DNA of 64,000 nt from Tetradesmus obliquus (GCA_030272155.1 CP126205.1:794501-858500); one strand, 5' to 3'. Positions 36,901-48,335 are shown, counted from the stretch's first letter. Made by a program: numbers and translations. The notes: generated from the letters alone by a model not told the origin.

Positions 36901-39900
36901 AACCCTTGAAGCACATTGCCTTCAACGCACCGCGGCTGCTGCACGCACCTGGCAAACACGTGCATGTGTGCGGTGCGCTCACGCCCGACCATGTGCAGCT
37001 GTACTCGAGATGCGCGATCCCGTCAGCACTCATACACAGCGCATGCAAAGCCCTGAAGCCACCCACCTCGCAAACACGCGCAGCTGCGCGGTGCGCTTGC
37101 GCACCCCGGCCATGCATACGGCAGAAAGCAGCGCATAGCTCTGCAGCCGGTAGCATGCAGCAACCCACCTCGCAAACACGCGCAACTGCGTGGTGCGCTT
37201 GCGCTCGCCGGCCACCCTCATACTCAACACACGCACTCTTTTCCAGCACATACACATTGCATGGCACGTAAAGTCATCTAACAACACCCACCTCGCAAAC
37301 ACGCGCATCTGCGCGGTGCGCTTGCGCTCCCCGGCCATACGTAACATATGCACAACTTTTGCATGTACACAGACGCGGTAAATATTCCTGTACAACACCC
37401 ACCTTGCAAACACCCGCATCTGCGCGGTGCGCTCGCGCTCGCCTGCCATACGTAACATATGCACAACTTTTGCATGTACACAGATGCGGTAAATATTCCT
37501 GTACAACACCCACCTTGCAAACACCCGCATCTGCGCGGTGCGCTCGCGCTCGCCTGCCATGCGCCGCTTCTCCAGGCCCTGCATGCGCCGCACACTCAGC
37601 AGGCCGTGCTCCAGGATGAACTCGCGCCGCCGCACGCGCTGCAAAAACAAAGGGTAGACGGAACGCAGAAGGCAACAGCAGGAGTTGTGAGTGGGCGTGC
37701 AGCAGGCCGTGCTCCAAGATGAACACGCGCAGCCGCACACGCTGCATAACAAAAATTATGGATTCAACATGCACGCAACAGCAGCAGCAGAGGCAGCAGC
37801 AGCATAGGTGCGCAGGCCATGCTCCAGGATGAAGTCGCGCCGCCGTAACCGCTGCAGCAGCGTGGAGAACATTGTAGAAGACAGGAATATTTATATTTCA
37901 AAATGAAAACAGCAGCAACATCGCAAGCAGTGCAGAATTACTGCTGCTGCTGTCGCTACTGCTATCAAGTGCCCACCTCATCCAGGCGCAGGTTGTAGAT
38001 GTCCAGCAGCCTCAGCTTGGCCGCCACCTCAGCAAGGCTGTCCTTTTCAACGTCAACGGTGGAGCCCTCTGCCGCATGCTATGCACTGGCAGCTGTTGAC
38101 GCATCATCAGCTCCTACTCTAATTTGGGCGGCAGCTCTAGCTAACCAGCAACCTGACGTACACACCCACACACAACACGCATAGCTAGCGCTGTCCACAT
38201 GAGGCAAACCTTCACACAACACCCACCTCATCTAGCCGCAGGTTGTAGATCTCCAGCAGCCGCAGCTTGGCAGCCACCTCGCCAGGGCTGTCCTCTTCCC
38301 TGAACTCGATGTCAGCGATTGAGGCCTCCGCATCGTTGTCCCATTCTGGTTCAAACTCAATACGCTTCGGGTGCCAGCCTGCAGTGCAATGAACATGGCG
38401 CCATGCAGCAGCAGTGCAGTGCAGGGGCGTGCTGAGACAAAAATGGTTTGCGCGGTGTTTTGTGATACTCGGGCTTGCTCTCAACAAGCTTCAGGTGCCA
38501 GCCTGCGGTACAACGATGTAATGCGTTGCGCACTAAACACATTGCAGCAGGCAGCGGCAGTGCAGTGCACGTGACTGACGCTGATAGAATGTACTGGGCA
38601 CTGATTTCAATACAGCATTATACTAAAAGCGCTACCGGTGCCCGCGTTGCACTGCAGAAGCCTGCATGTTTCCTCGCCATTCAGCCAGCCAGGCATATAC
38701 CTTTACAGCACTGCCACACAGCACGCAGCCATGCACAGCACAGCTACGTAACTGCTAGCCACTGCCAGCCTGACCAGCCGTGTACAGCAGCAGCCTGCAT
38801 GTTTCCTCGCCATTCAGCCAGCCAGGCATGTGACTACTGCCATTCTGACCAGCCGTGTACAGAGAGGGGTGCCCTGGCCCTGCCTGAAGCAGGCAGGGTA
38901 GGGCTGCATTGCTCTTGCACGGGTATGACTCAATTGCCACCCCATGGGCAGCTGCTGCTGAGGCTTTAGCGCCAGCAGCAGCTGGGGATGTGATCTTAAG
39001 GCCCGCGCGTGCTGCCGCTGCATGTTGATCTGCTTAACACATCAACACTGGAACAAGTGCATACATTGTAACACTTCCCTCTACCTCTCACTGGCAACGG
39101 CACCGCCAGCTTGGACAACAGACGCGTGTCAAGAACACACGCATGCAGCACGCACTCACTCTCCCAAAGCCAAAAGCCTCAAAGCATTTGTATCGCCTCA
39201 CCCGTCATCATGTCCAGCTGTGGCCCTGAACCTCGGACCCTCGGCCCGCCGTCACCAGCCGCCGCTGCTGCTGCTGCCGCCGCTGCTGCTGCCGCGCTGC
39301 TGCCTGGCCCCAATCCACCAAGCCCACTAATGCCTACACCAGCAGCAGCAGCAGCACCAGCAGCAGCAGCGCCTGCGCGGTCCTCATGCGGCTGCTTGTT
39401 TGACTGCGTTGGGTGGTGTGTGCTGAGGCCGCCTGCTGCAGGGTGCTCCGGCTGCTGCTGGCCTGCGTGCTCTGCTGCTGCTGCAGCTGACGCATCCTCT
39501 GCTTTCTGCCGCTTGGCACCCTTGCCCAGCACATGGTCTGCAGCAGCAGCAGCAGCAGCAGCAGGGGTATTTTCTAGTTTACACCATGCATACCCAATGA
39601 GCAACAGTTGTGCAATGTGGAGCAAACCAGCAGCAGAAGCGGCAAAGTACACTAGCACAGCAGGCAGAGCTTTTGAAGATCATCCTTGTTGCTGCAACTT
39701 TCCTGGCGTCTGCACGTTTCTAGTCACTTGCAGCAGGTCTCTGTGCACGCTTGCTGCAGGCATTGACAACACCAACAGCCAAGACAATGCTTGCCAACAG
39801 GCACTCGTCGAAAAAACACCAGCACCTCACCCTGCTTCTGCTGCTGCTGCTGCTGGTCCTGCTGCTCCTGCTTTACATCTGCATCACCAGGCGCTTGCTG

Positions 39901-40840
39901 CTGATCACTGCCAGGCTCCTGCTTCAACTGCTGCTGCTGCTCCTGCTGGTGCTGCGCGACTGTATCTTCTAGCCGCATGCGCTTGCGCCCGCAGTTGCTC
40001 TTGGCCAGCGCTGCTAGCTTTCGTAGGTCCAGCTGCGGTGCAGGACAAGAAACAGCAAGTCAGAGCAAAGTGAAGGCAACAGGCACAGACACGGCGCTGA
40101 TATGAAACGCCGCAACTACTCCAACAGTGTCGACAGCGCTGTTCTGCTGCTGCAGTAAAACACATTTAAGAAGACCGCGTACTGCCTCGCACACATGTGC
40201 CTGCCGCTGCGCACATACCACCTGATGCTGCCTGCTCATCTGCGTCCTCGTCTCTGCTGGCCAATGCACAACTGCCATTTCACCACCCTCCTCTCCAAAA
40301 CAAAACCCGTGCGCCCTTCTCACCCCTGCCATCTCCGGCGCTGGTGTTGGCAGCGGGCAAGACGGCGGCTGGATGTATATCTGGAAGTAGTGCTGCGCGC
40401 AGGCCTCCTTTGACTTTGTGCCCACGTGCTCAGCCACAGCCGCCCAGTTGCCCAAGCCTGCAGCATACAGCAGCACAGCAGCATACAGCAGAATTGGTGT
40501 GATGAGCAGGCCTCCTTCGACTTTGTGCCAACATGCTCAGGCACAGCCGCCCAGTTGCCCAAGCCTGCGGCACACAGCACGCAGCACACGTGCAGTTGCT
40601 TGTCATTTCGCTCGCAGGCAAGCAGGTGCTGTTCAGCTGCATAGCCAGCTACATGACCGAACGGCAGTGATGCAGGAGCGGACGATGCTACCTCATGTCT
40701 GCCAGACGTGCTGCGCGCAGCAAGCCGCCCCTGCCGCTGCTGCTTAAGAACACAGCTGCACCCTCTGCTGCCGTCCTGTGACGGCTGCTGCTGCTCCTGT
40801 CGCTGCTGCTCAGGAACACAGAGACATCACGTGACAGGTG

Positions 40841-40871
<31 letters not shown>

Positions 40872-41796
40872 CTCACCGTAGATGTCGATTGCCTCCAGCA
40901 GCAACAGTTCCTCGTCTGACTGCAGGCAAGAGCAGCACAGCAGCAGCGCCACTCAGCACACCAGGGGCCGCACATGCATTGGCCGGAGTGCAACTGCATG
41001 AACTGTGCACAGGTGCAGCCACAAGCTCTGCTTGTGTGCCAGCAGGAGCTCCATTGCAAGTATGTCAATCAAACGCCTCAGCCGCCCGCCCGCAGCAGCA
41101 CAAAAGCACCAGTGCAACTGCAGTTGTGCTGGCAGACTTACTTCTGCAGGGTGCAGCTCTGCTGCCGAAACTGCTGCCGGTACAGCTGCCTTTGCCTGAA
41201 CTATTGCTGGCACAGCTGCCACTACTGCAGCTTCAGCTGAATACACTGCTGCAGCATTATAAGCTACGCAGCGCCCTTGCCGCAGCACACACTCACCCCC
41301 CAGCTGGGATGGAAGATAGGGAAGCTGAGGTTGTCCATCACCCTGTAGCTGTGGGAGTTGCTGTGCGCACTGGTCTCCACGCCAACAGAGAAACACTCCA
41401 CGCACAAGTCAAAGTCGGGGCAATCTGCACACTTGATGCGCACATTGTCTGAGATGTCCTTGTGGCAGTAGTTGCAGTGGTACAGCGCCCTGCAGGACAG
41501 CGGAGGTTGAGGACAGCAGTGGTGCGTGTTGGTGCACATGTGAGCAGCAGCACGTGACAGGTGGTGACTAGTGATGAAGGTGCTTGAATCTGCATGTTAT
41601 AGAGCTGCCTGCGGTTGGTTGGCCCACCTGTTCTGCTCCTGTGTAGCACGGCTCCACACAGACTGTGCACTGCCCCTGGAGCGGGTCCTCCGACCGCCCC
41701 TGCACAGATGGAGGTCCATGAGCAAAGGCAAGGTCTACAAGCTTGACTTGGTGTGATATTTGGGCTGCTGAGGTACCTCGCAGCGGCCTCGCTCAT
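33935..41796 (-). CDS. ADA2: Transcriptional adaptor ADA2 (SAGA-type complex)
   Basis: Partner of the GCN5 acetyltransferase in SAGA-type coactivators. Fourteen exons in phase give 669 residues: 41796-41777, 41699-41628, 41489-41297, 40919-40877, 40457-40324, 40032-39831, 39537-39202, 38378-38227, 37638-37514, 36620-36500, 35938-35855, 35566-35478, 34620-34458, 34210-33935. Domains in order: ZZ zinc finger (YHCNYCHKDISDNVRIKC and CPDFDLCVECF); SANT/Myb (DEELLLLEAIDIYG, then LGNWAAVAEHVGTKSKEACA); a Gln/Ala-rich insert; the ADA2 core (KRIEFEPEWDNDAEASI, RLLEIYNLRLDE, RRREFILEHGLL); and a C-terminal SWIRM domain (SGLPGVESLTAKEAELC, LLPAHYLSLKDVMMR, FFRLDASRSTRVWELL). It then ends in a basic/polyAla tail. 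At 7.9 kb for 2.0 kb of coding sequence, much of the excess is tandem exon echoes on exons 5, 8, 9, 10, 12 and 13. Confidence 0.92.
34673..35111 (-). repeat. Acceptor-side echoes of ADA2 exon 13 (SWIRM start)
   Basis: The first about 70 bases of exon 13 (GLPLDISGLPGVESLTAKEA), with the preceding (CTG)nCAG acceptor, occur with starts at 34620 (full exon), 34744, 34868, 34985 and 35103. Intervals are 124, 124, 117 and 118 bp. The two nearest copies are almost identical to the exon; the outer ones are more diverged. Confidence 0.92.
35239..35400 (-). repeat. Donor-side echoes of ADA2 exon 12
   Basis: The end of exon 12 (SALNVWRQHR and its GTGCG donor, at 35478) recurs with donors after 35364 (AFNVWRQHR) and 35258 (LNVWQQHR), intervals 114 and 106 bp. 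Confidence 0.85.
36225..36310 (-). repeat. Donor-side echo of ADA2 exon 10, donor lost
   Basis: The end of exon 10 (LRIAELQAHRAAGRRTMAE, at 36500) has a copy at 36225-36305 reading RIAELQAHRAAGRRNMAE. The donor GT has changed to TT, so this copy is unlikely to splice. Confidence 0.8.
36816..37470 (-). repeat. Six donor-side echoes of ADA2 exon 9
   Basis: The exon end (RMAGERERTAQMRVFAR) with its donor occurs seven times: donors after 37514 (full exon), 37403, 37292, 37169, 37067, 36949 and 36816. Intervals are 111, 111, 123, 102, 118 and 133 bp. All but one keep a GTGGGT donor; the 36949 copy has GTGCGT. The nearest two copies are nearly identical to the exon. Confidence 0.92.
37639..37860 (-). 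repeat. Acceptor-side echoes of ADA2 exon 9
   Basis: The start of exon 9 (RVRRREFILEHGLL, at 37638) is repeated upstream with starts at 37741 (RVRLRVFILEHGLL) and 37851 (RLRRRDFILEHGL), intervals 103 and 110 bp, each after a CAG acceptor. Confidence 0.88.
37977..38060 (-). repeat. Donor-side echo of ADA2 exon 8
   Basis: The end of exon 8 (EVAAKLRLLEIYNLRLDE, donor at 38227) has a copy reading EVAAKLRLLDIYNLRLDE with a GTGGGC donor after 37977, 250 bp downstream. Confidence 0.88.
38440..38510 (-). repeat. Acceptor-side echo of ADA2 exon 8
   Basis: The exon 8 start GWHPKRIEFEPEW (38378) is repeated with a start at 38502 reading GWHLKLVESKPEY, 124 bp upstream and more diverged. Confidence 0.8.
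40505..40580 (-). repeat. Acceptor-side echo of ADA2 exon 5 (SANT)
   Basis: The exon 5 start LGNWAAVAEHVGTKSKEAC (40457) is repeated at 40564 reading LGNWAAVPEHVGTKSKEAC, 107 bp upstream, after a GCCGCAG acceptor. Confidence 0.88.
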
Positions 41797-42274
41797 GGCG
41801 ATCAACACCGCCCAGCAGACAGGCCTCTGATCGAACACTCCAGCACCGATTCACTGATGATTCTGCCGTAAATGTGACTTCACAACACCAGTCAGCGACC
41901 TGGGCAACAGTTGAAGCAGCACAGTATTGGTTCTCGAAAAACCACTATCTGTATGGAGCCTCTCCAATAACAAGCATTCTGTGGCCGAAGGCGATGCAAC
42001 TGATGGTAGCAACAGGCGCCAAGCCTACAGCAAAGGGTGGGTCCGTCCAAGCCCTAGCCAGCTACTAACAACAGCTATTCTGCAATGCTGCAACCCATTA
42101 TATCCACATTTCCCTTCAATCAACTTCTGCGAGTGTTTAAGCCAAGCTTCACAGCGTCTGAGCAGTCACACCCGGCATCACCTGAACAGTACTGCTGCTT
42201 GGTCACGTATTGCTGTTCAACTGCTTTCAAGTGCACAGTCACGCACAATAACTTATAGACGCCTGCTTGTTACC
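41797..42274. promoter_or_regulatory. Divergent promoter region, ADA2 / SPATA4-like
   Basis: 478 bp between the ADA2 start (41796, minus) and the SPATA4-like start (42275, plus). It must contain the transcription starts of both or their close upstream sequence. No clear TATA box. Confidence 0.5.
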
Positions 42275-43849
42275 ATGTCAGCCTCACCAAAGGCAGCATC
42301 GCTGCGTTCAGCCAAAGCAACAACCAGCAGCAAGGTGCCAGATGTTTTTGGCTACTCACCCCCGCCTGAAGTGCAGCTGGGGAGAGAATGCTACAAATTC
42401 CTGCAGCGTTTAGACCTGAGCATACCAGTGAAGAACCCTAGACGAGACCTCAGCAATGGCTTTGTTGTGGCAGAGATACTGTCGCGGTTTTTCCCTGTGA
42501 GTACTGTGCAGCTGAGCCAGCTGCCTCCTGCAGAGGAGCAATGCTGATGCACAATGCATACAATACATACTGCAAGGCGGGTGACGTCATTGTTTCAAAA
42601 ACACAGTTGTCAGCCGCAGATGCACCCAGGGCAGGCAGCATGCAGCTGCAACTGATCGCTTGTCAGGCCTCCATCACAGCATGCCTGCTTCAACACGCAC
42701 TAGTTTCCCTCAGCACAGGACGCTTGCAGGAGTACTGCATCTCCAGTCTCAGCTCCCACGAGCAGCCTTCAGCTGAAACCCGCATGCCACTTTCCTGCAA
42801 ACTCCTGCAGGCTGACATCCAGATGCACAGCTACCAGAACGGCACCTCAGAGCGCTGCAAGCGAGACAACTGGGAGCAGCTGCAGCGCGTGGCAAACAAA
42901 AACGAGCTGCAGCTGCCACCCAAAATAGTAGAAGGCACAGTGCAGGGCCAGCCAGGAGCAGCAGTTGCCCTGCTGGAGCTGCTGTATGAGAAGTTCACCG
43001 GCAAGAAGTGAGTTCAAGTACACTGCAGCACTGCAGCACTGCAGCAGCAACAGCAGCAGGAGCAGCAGAATGTTGGAGAGGTGCAGTATCAGGCAGGGGA
43101 GCTTGCTTGGCATGCACGCAGCAGCAAGAGCTTGAATATTCCTGTGCTATGTATGGCAGCTTGCAGCAGCAGCAGGGTGCTGTGCACGTCCAGCTGACGG
43201 CCTAGCAACACAGCAGTGTTTCACTTGCAGCCTGCTACTATTGATGGAGCACATGCTGATTGTGTTGCCCGTCACGGCCAGCCAGTAGGTCATGACCATG
43301 CAATAAACATCAGGTTGGAGTAAAGCACCTGCACAGCAGCAGAACAGCAGCACAGCAATCCAACCGGTATGCAAATGCTGTGCCTGACGCGCTGTAGCGT
43401 GCACAAGGTTGACCCTAAGGACCTGCCAGGCATGGATGCAGCCGCTGCTGCAGCTGCTGCTGCTCTGCCAGCGCTGTCTTTTGGCGAGTCAGCTGGTGAG
43501 CCCAATGGCAGTTAGCAATTGCTAGGAGTTCTGGCTGTGTTCAGTGTGTGTTCATGCCTGAGCCAAAAGCAGTTACCACCCAGTTCTGGCATCTTTGATT
43601 AGCGTCAATTATACTAACGAGGTGATTGGACAGCAGCAACTGTTGTGCTTACGGCGTCTCGCCCTGCTTGTGTTGTTGTGCCCTGCAGCAGCCTCAGAGA
43701 GCGGTGCTCTGCGAGCCATCAAGTCCAGCGCTGGAGCAGCAGTGGCACTGGAGTTTGGTGCAGTGCAGACTCAGCAGGCAGGCGATGCAGCAGCACTGAG
43801 GCGGAAGTTTGCTGCAGCTGGCGGCAGCAGCGCAGGGGGCGCAAGCTGA
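42275..43849 (+). CDS. SPATA4: SPATA4-like CH-domain protein (ciliary)
   Basis: Calponin-homology-like (DUF1042/CH_2) protein of the SPATA4/CLAMP group, conserved mainly in organisms with motile cilia. Four exons (42275-42496, 42811-43007, 43398-43495, 43689-43849) join in phase to 225 residues. Seen: [20 protein letters not shown], then [33 protein letters not shown] and [15 protein letters not shown], which line up with SPATA4 throughout the CH fold. An Ala-rich segment and a short C-terminal region follow. Probably associated with ciliary microtubules or assembly, by family inference. No exon echoes. A TGTAA element, the usual green-algal poly(A) signal, lies at 43914-43918. Confidence 0.85.
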
Positions 43850-44534
43850 CACAGAGCTGCCGACATAGCAATGGTGTTGCAGCACGTTGACACAGGGGTA
43901 TCATTGGTGTGCATGTAAGCAGTCTAGCAATGCGGTCTGCTGATGGTGTGCTCGACGCATGTTTGTTGCAGCACGCGCAGCTGGTAAGCAGAGTTGAGAG
44001 CGAGCACTGGCTGATTGTATCTGTGCCTTGCAGTGCTGTCAACTAAAAACAGTGTTGTCTTGTGCACTGAGTGGGTCCCTAGATGCTTCCCCATAGTTAC
44101 AGTCTGTGACATCAGCCGACCGATGCTGGATATAAACACCCCCAACAGTATGCGGCTGCAAATTCCCCATGTCGCCATGCATCTCTGTGCTGCCACAACT
44201 GGATGCCTGCACTCCACTGCACAGGCATGCTTGTTATTGTAGCTCAAACCGTTTCAGATGGTGCCAGGACCCTTATGCGACAACCCTTTAACAAACAAAC
44301 AAAACTACCTAATACAATGACAGCATCAACGCCATGTCTGTTCACAGCATTTGGCTGCTGTAACTACATTGTGGTTGACCCAGTGCTGACTTGGCCAGTG
44401 CTACTCAGCTACTGGCTCTTTGTCGAAGCAGCTTGTATCTGTCCATCACAAACATGCCTTCAAATCAGCGTTACATTTCTAACAGCTTTGAAAACTGCTG
44501 AACCCCAACGTCATGGGCTTTGAGTGAGGTGCCA
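43850..44534. other. Convergent intergenic region
   Basis: Between the 3' ends of the SPATA4-like gene and the unrecognised minus-strand gene. Contains the TGTAA element noted above and nothing else recognisable. Confidence 0.5.
43914..43918 (+). terminator. Putative TGTAA polyadenylation signal
   Basis: TGTAA 65 bases after the stop of the SPATA4-like gene. TGTAA is the typical chlorophyte poly(A) signal. The position fits, but a 5-base match is weak evidence alone. Confidence 0.4.
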
Positions 44535-46227
44535 TCAAGCCAGCAGCACGTCACTGAAGGTGCTGGGCAGCGCCAGCCGCTGCAGTGCTTCCGCCAATTC
44601 CATTGGCATGCATGAGATCACCAGCACGTGCACTATCTCTGCCTGCCCGGCAGCATCATTTGCCCCGGCAGCGTTGCCTGCTGCAGGCGGCAGCTCAGCA
44701 GCTGGCAGCAGCAGCTCCCTCATGAACAGGCCTTTCTTCTCGACCAGCGTGCGGGCGGCCTCCAGGCTTGGTGGCCCCATCAGGCTGCGCACTGCAGTTG
44801 ACAGTTGACAGTTGCACGGCAGATGAATCAGACGAGTAATAAACAGGGAGTGCACTGACGCGGTGGTCCAGCTCAGGGCCATCAGCGATGGAGAGACCTG
44901 CTTATTCTTCTGTGTTTGAAGGTTCTGACCGTATCTGGCCCTGGCTTGTGGGTTTGCCCGTCTGGTCAGGAATCACCTGAGGTGGTTTGGGAGTGGCTGC
45001 CTTTCTGGGTACCATCTCTTGCTAGCAAAACGTGTAATTGATTGATAATTGATTGATAGACGTGGAGACGACTGTACACATGTGGTCAGTGGGGACACCA
45101 TTCAGCATCGTCCAGACGACTGGCTGATTGAGCTTGGACCCTGAGGGATTTCGAGGTTATAACAGCAAACTAGCGTATGCTGTCGACTGGATATTATGGC
45201 AGGATGCGCCGGGCAACACAACTGGCCTGTGCTTTTCTGCCTGCATGTATCGCCATTGCCATAGCCAGGCTGCCGGCCCTGCAGCTGAGCAAGCATGCAT
45301 GGCTGAACCCTGTCACCAGGACCCATTGCTGCTGCAGCTGAGGACCTGCTTCACAGATTTAGTACAGTGCTGCTGCAAAAGCAGGCTGTCAGCCAACACA
45401 ACATGCTGCAATGCAGCAAACACCGGGTCCAAATAATGCTGAGATTTCAAGGCTGCTGCAGACAAGGTGGATTGAGCCGCAGGCTTGAGTGACTGCTTAG
45501 CTTCATGTCCAAAGTGCTCACCTGCCATCACGCGCTGCATTCCGTGGCGAGACTGCAGCACCTGCTGCAGCGTCTCTCCCCAGGTGGGTGGGTGCCACAG
45601 CCTCAGGTGGCGGTTCAGGGTGCGCTCTGCTGCCGTGGCAGCTGCCAGGCGCTCTGCTGGCAGCAGCTGCACCTCTTCAAAAGTTGGTGTGAGCAGCTCG
45701 CATGAGGTGCGTGTGATGTCTGCAAAGCGCTGGTGCTGGTCTCCACCAAACAGCCCGGCAAGTGCCGATGGCATCAGCAGTATATGGATGCTTGTTGTGC
45801 TGATGCAGCAGGTGGTGCGAATACCGATGCCGTCTGCAAGGCTGCTGATGGTGTCGAGTTGGGAGGGAAGGTAGGAAGCACTCGACAGCACCATGCACTG
45901 CACGCCCTGCTTTACTGCTGCGCGCGTGCTCAAACTTCACTGCAGGAACCTAAGCATGGCAGGCTTGGTCAGGTTTGCGGGCCTCAGGTCTTCCAGCTGC
46001 AGCGGAATAACTTCAGCGATGCTTGCAGGAACGCCCTTCACCATGTGGATTCTGGTGGGGGTGTAAGGCAGGCCCCACACTGCTGCAGCCAGCTGTGGCT
46101 CAACTGTCGCTGTTACGTCTGCTGGGGCCACTGTTGGGTTGTGGTTGCGTATGTATGGGTTTGGAAGAGGCTGAGGCAGCAATCCAGCAGCATTGTGCAG
46201 CTGGGCCGCAGCAAGAATCGCTGCCAT
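44535..46227 (-). CDS. Unrecognised protein, two exons, in-frame TGA
   Basis: Exon 46227-45522 and exon 44791-44535 join in phase and end at a normal stop, 321 codons in all including it. Codon 98 (45936-45934) is TGA. On both sides the frame looks protein-like: PYIRNHNPTVAPADV, WGLPYTPTRIHMVKGVPASI and LTKPAMLRFLQ before it; VQCMVLSSASYLPSQLDTIS, LMPSALAGLFGG and RLWHPPTWGETLQQVLQSRH after it. Exon 3' has GPPSLEAARTLVEKKGLFMR. I do not recognise the family. The TGA could be a nonsense mutation, a sequencing error, part of an undetected short intron, or a selenocysteine codon; nothing seen decides between these. Exon boundaries are otherwise canonical (GTGAGC donor, CTGCAG acceptor). Confidence 0.55.
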
Positions 46228-46841
46228 GATGAGTTAGCTGCTGGGCGGGACAATCGCAAGCTCCTCTGCACGTCGACAGAGCTCTGGCACAGTCGCCCTT
46301 ATATAAACGATCATTGTGGCCCTGGTATGATGCATGGGACGTTGCGCGTTTCAACAGTTGAAGCTCATCCGTGCAATATCCGTGCGCTGTGTGGTGGACC
46401 GTGCCAACGTTGGCATCTGTGCCACGTGGCCAATGCATGCCACCCGCCAAACCGATGCGAGAGCAGGTGTGACAACAATACGTTCGAAGGACAGACAGCC
46501 TTTCAACTATTAGTTCAACGACTAGATCAAACATCAGACAGCACAGTACACATGTGAAAGTGGTCATATCCCTGTTCCCAGGCAATTCAGCAACATCCCA
46601 CAACAGCTGAAGTGTCTTGAACAATGAATGAAACCGTTTCAATACTAATGAAGTTCTCTGCTGGTCACTTGTGTCAACGGAAGGTCGGCCAACCTTCCGC
46701 TACTACACCTGCGAAGGTTACAAATTCATCGACCACTTTCGACTTCGGAGCCTACCTGCAGCTCCATCCATGCATACTTTGATACACGGAGCTCACATCA
46801 ATCAAGTGTTCGTAGTCTCAGACTAAAAACAGACGTGCACG
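46228..46841. promoter_or_regulatory. Divergent intergenic region
   Basis: 614 bp between divergent starts at 46227 (-) and 46842 (+). No gene. Probably holds both promoters. Confidence 0.45.
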
Positions 46842-47693
46842 ATGGCAACAACAGACTGCAGTGGGCCTGTTTGTCAAACAGGCGAGCTGCACTGGCGTGA
46901 AGATGGCCTAGCTCACCACCTAAATGGCTTCAAAACTAACATCTGCCTGCACAGGCGGTGTTATGCTGCTGAGGAACTGCAGTACATGCACTACGAGATG
47001 CGAGACAGGCTCGCTGTGTGGGCCACCATCAGCAAGGGTGCCACTTTGGGCCTGCTGCCTTTTGGGACGCGTTTCACGCATTACCACTTCGTATTCAACA
47101 GGTAAGAGGATGTGGAAGTTCACTGAACGGCATATGTTTGCTTAATGTGCTGCCCGTCAGCAGCTGGGACTCCGAGTCTGAGTCAGCGGAGCCTCTTCAT
47201 TGAGTGCAGGGACTGCAGCGCTACTAGCTGTTGCTGCTGCCGCTGCTGCTGCTTACTCTTCTGAGCAGGCATGCACAGAGCTGCCGCATGGTTCTGCGGT
47301 TTATGCAGTGCTAGTGCACTAAAAAAGCAGGCTGCAGTTAACTCCTCAAAAGCAAAGCTGCTAACTCAGAGTCTGCTTGTCCTTCTGTACAACTGCTGTG
47401 TGCTTGTCTGCTGCAGTGAGGACGACTACCGCTTTGCATCAAAGCACTGGCCACAAAAGTTCTCAGCCAAAGCTATACCAATTCACGGAGATTGGGTGTG
47501 GTCAAAGATCAAAATCAAGCAGGGCTGGGCCACACACCGCATCTACTTCATCAGGCGCCGCTATGACCAGTTCAGCAAGCAGGGCGTGGTGCTGGGCCTG
47601 CTGCAGCAGCCGGCAACAAAGGAAGGCGTGCGGCCATTTTTCGTGGCAGATGCGATCATGAAGGTCTCACAGATGCGACTGCCAGGAGCCTAG
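46842..47693 (+). CDS. Unrecognised 178-residue protein
   Basis: Two exons (46842-47101, 47417-47693) join in phase (AG plus T at the junction) to 178 residues with normal codons throughout. Notable stretches are GELHWREDGLAHHLNGFKTN, ICLHRRCYAAEELQYMHYEM, PFGTRFTHYHFVFNS and then EDDYRFASKHWPQKF, IPIHGDWVWSKIKIKQGW and THRIYFIRRRYDQFSKQ. It is rich in aromatic and basic residues, with no signal peptide or membrane span. No family recognised. The even composition and absence of low-complexity sequence argue for a real gene. Confidence 0.65.
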
Positions 47694-48335
47694 GGCGCAC
47701 CTGAATGTTCATGCAAGTCCACGCTTGGGGCTGCTTGGGCCGTAGAGCGAAGCAGCCATGCTAATCTGGGCGTGTTTGGACCGAGGGGCTGCGCCATTAA
47801 CTTTGCATGCAGCTGCTGCAGCGGGGACTTCACTGCAGGCCCGGACAGCGGCAGCTGTTTGCTGTGTTGTCTCAGCTGTGTCATGTGGGCGGCAAGCGCA
47901 TGCGGGCAGCGTGGGCAAGCGCCTGAGCAGGGTTATGTGCACATAAGCCGCCTGGCAAGCTGCTGTTGCGTGCCTCAAAATGTAACACTCAAAGACACCC
48001 AGACCCAGATTGCAAAGTGCCCCACTTTGATTGCTGCCTGGTGATGTGGTATCGACAGTGCAGCTGCCTAGTTGCTCACTGTGGCGTGACAAACTTGAAC
48101 AGCAGCAAGCACCACACACAAAGCCTGAACAGCTTGCTGTGAGGCAGCTGCCCCGTCCCCACCAGCCTAGTCTTCCTGTCTTAACAATCAGCATCCGGCG
48201 CAGTGTCATGGGACCTGGACCCCATGGCGTTCACCATGTACTTCGTATGGCAGCAACTATTCATACAGCATCATATGCATCCAAGCTGGTCACAACTTTG
48301 TGCCAGCGCTCTGCTTACCGCCGGCAGTCCTGTGT
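47694..48335. other. Intergenic, no supported gene
   Basis: Between the 3' end of the 178-residue gene and the terminal-exon array of FMN/FHY. No supported coding region. Confidence 0.45.

Noticed and set aside
47709-48209. 166-codon minus-strand frame
   Set aside because: No domain or splice structure, and it overlaps plus-strand frames of similar length.
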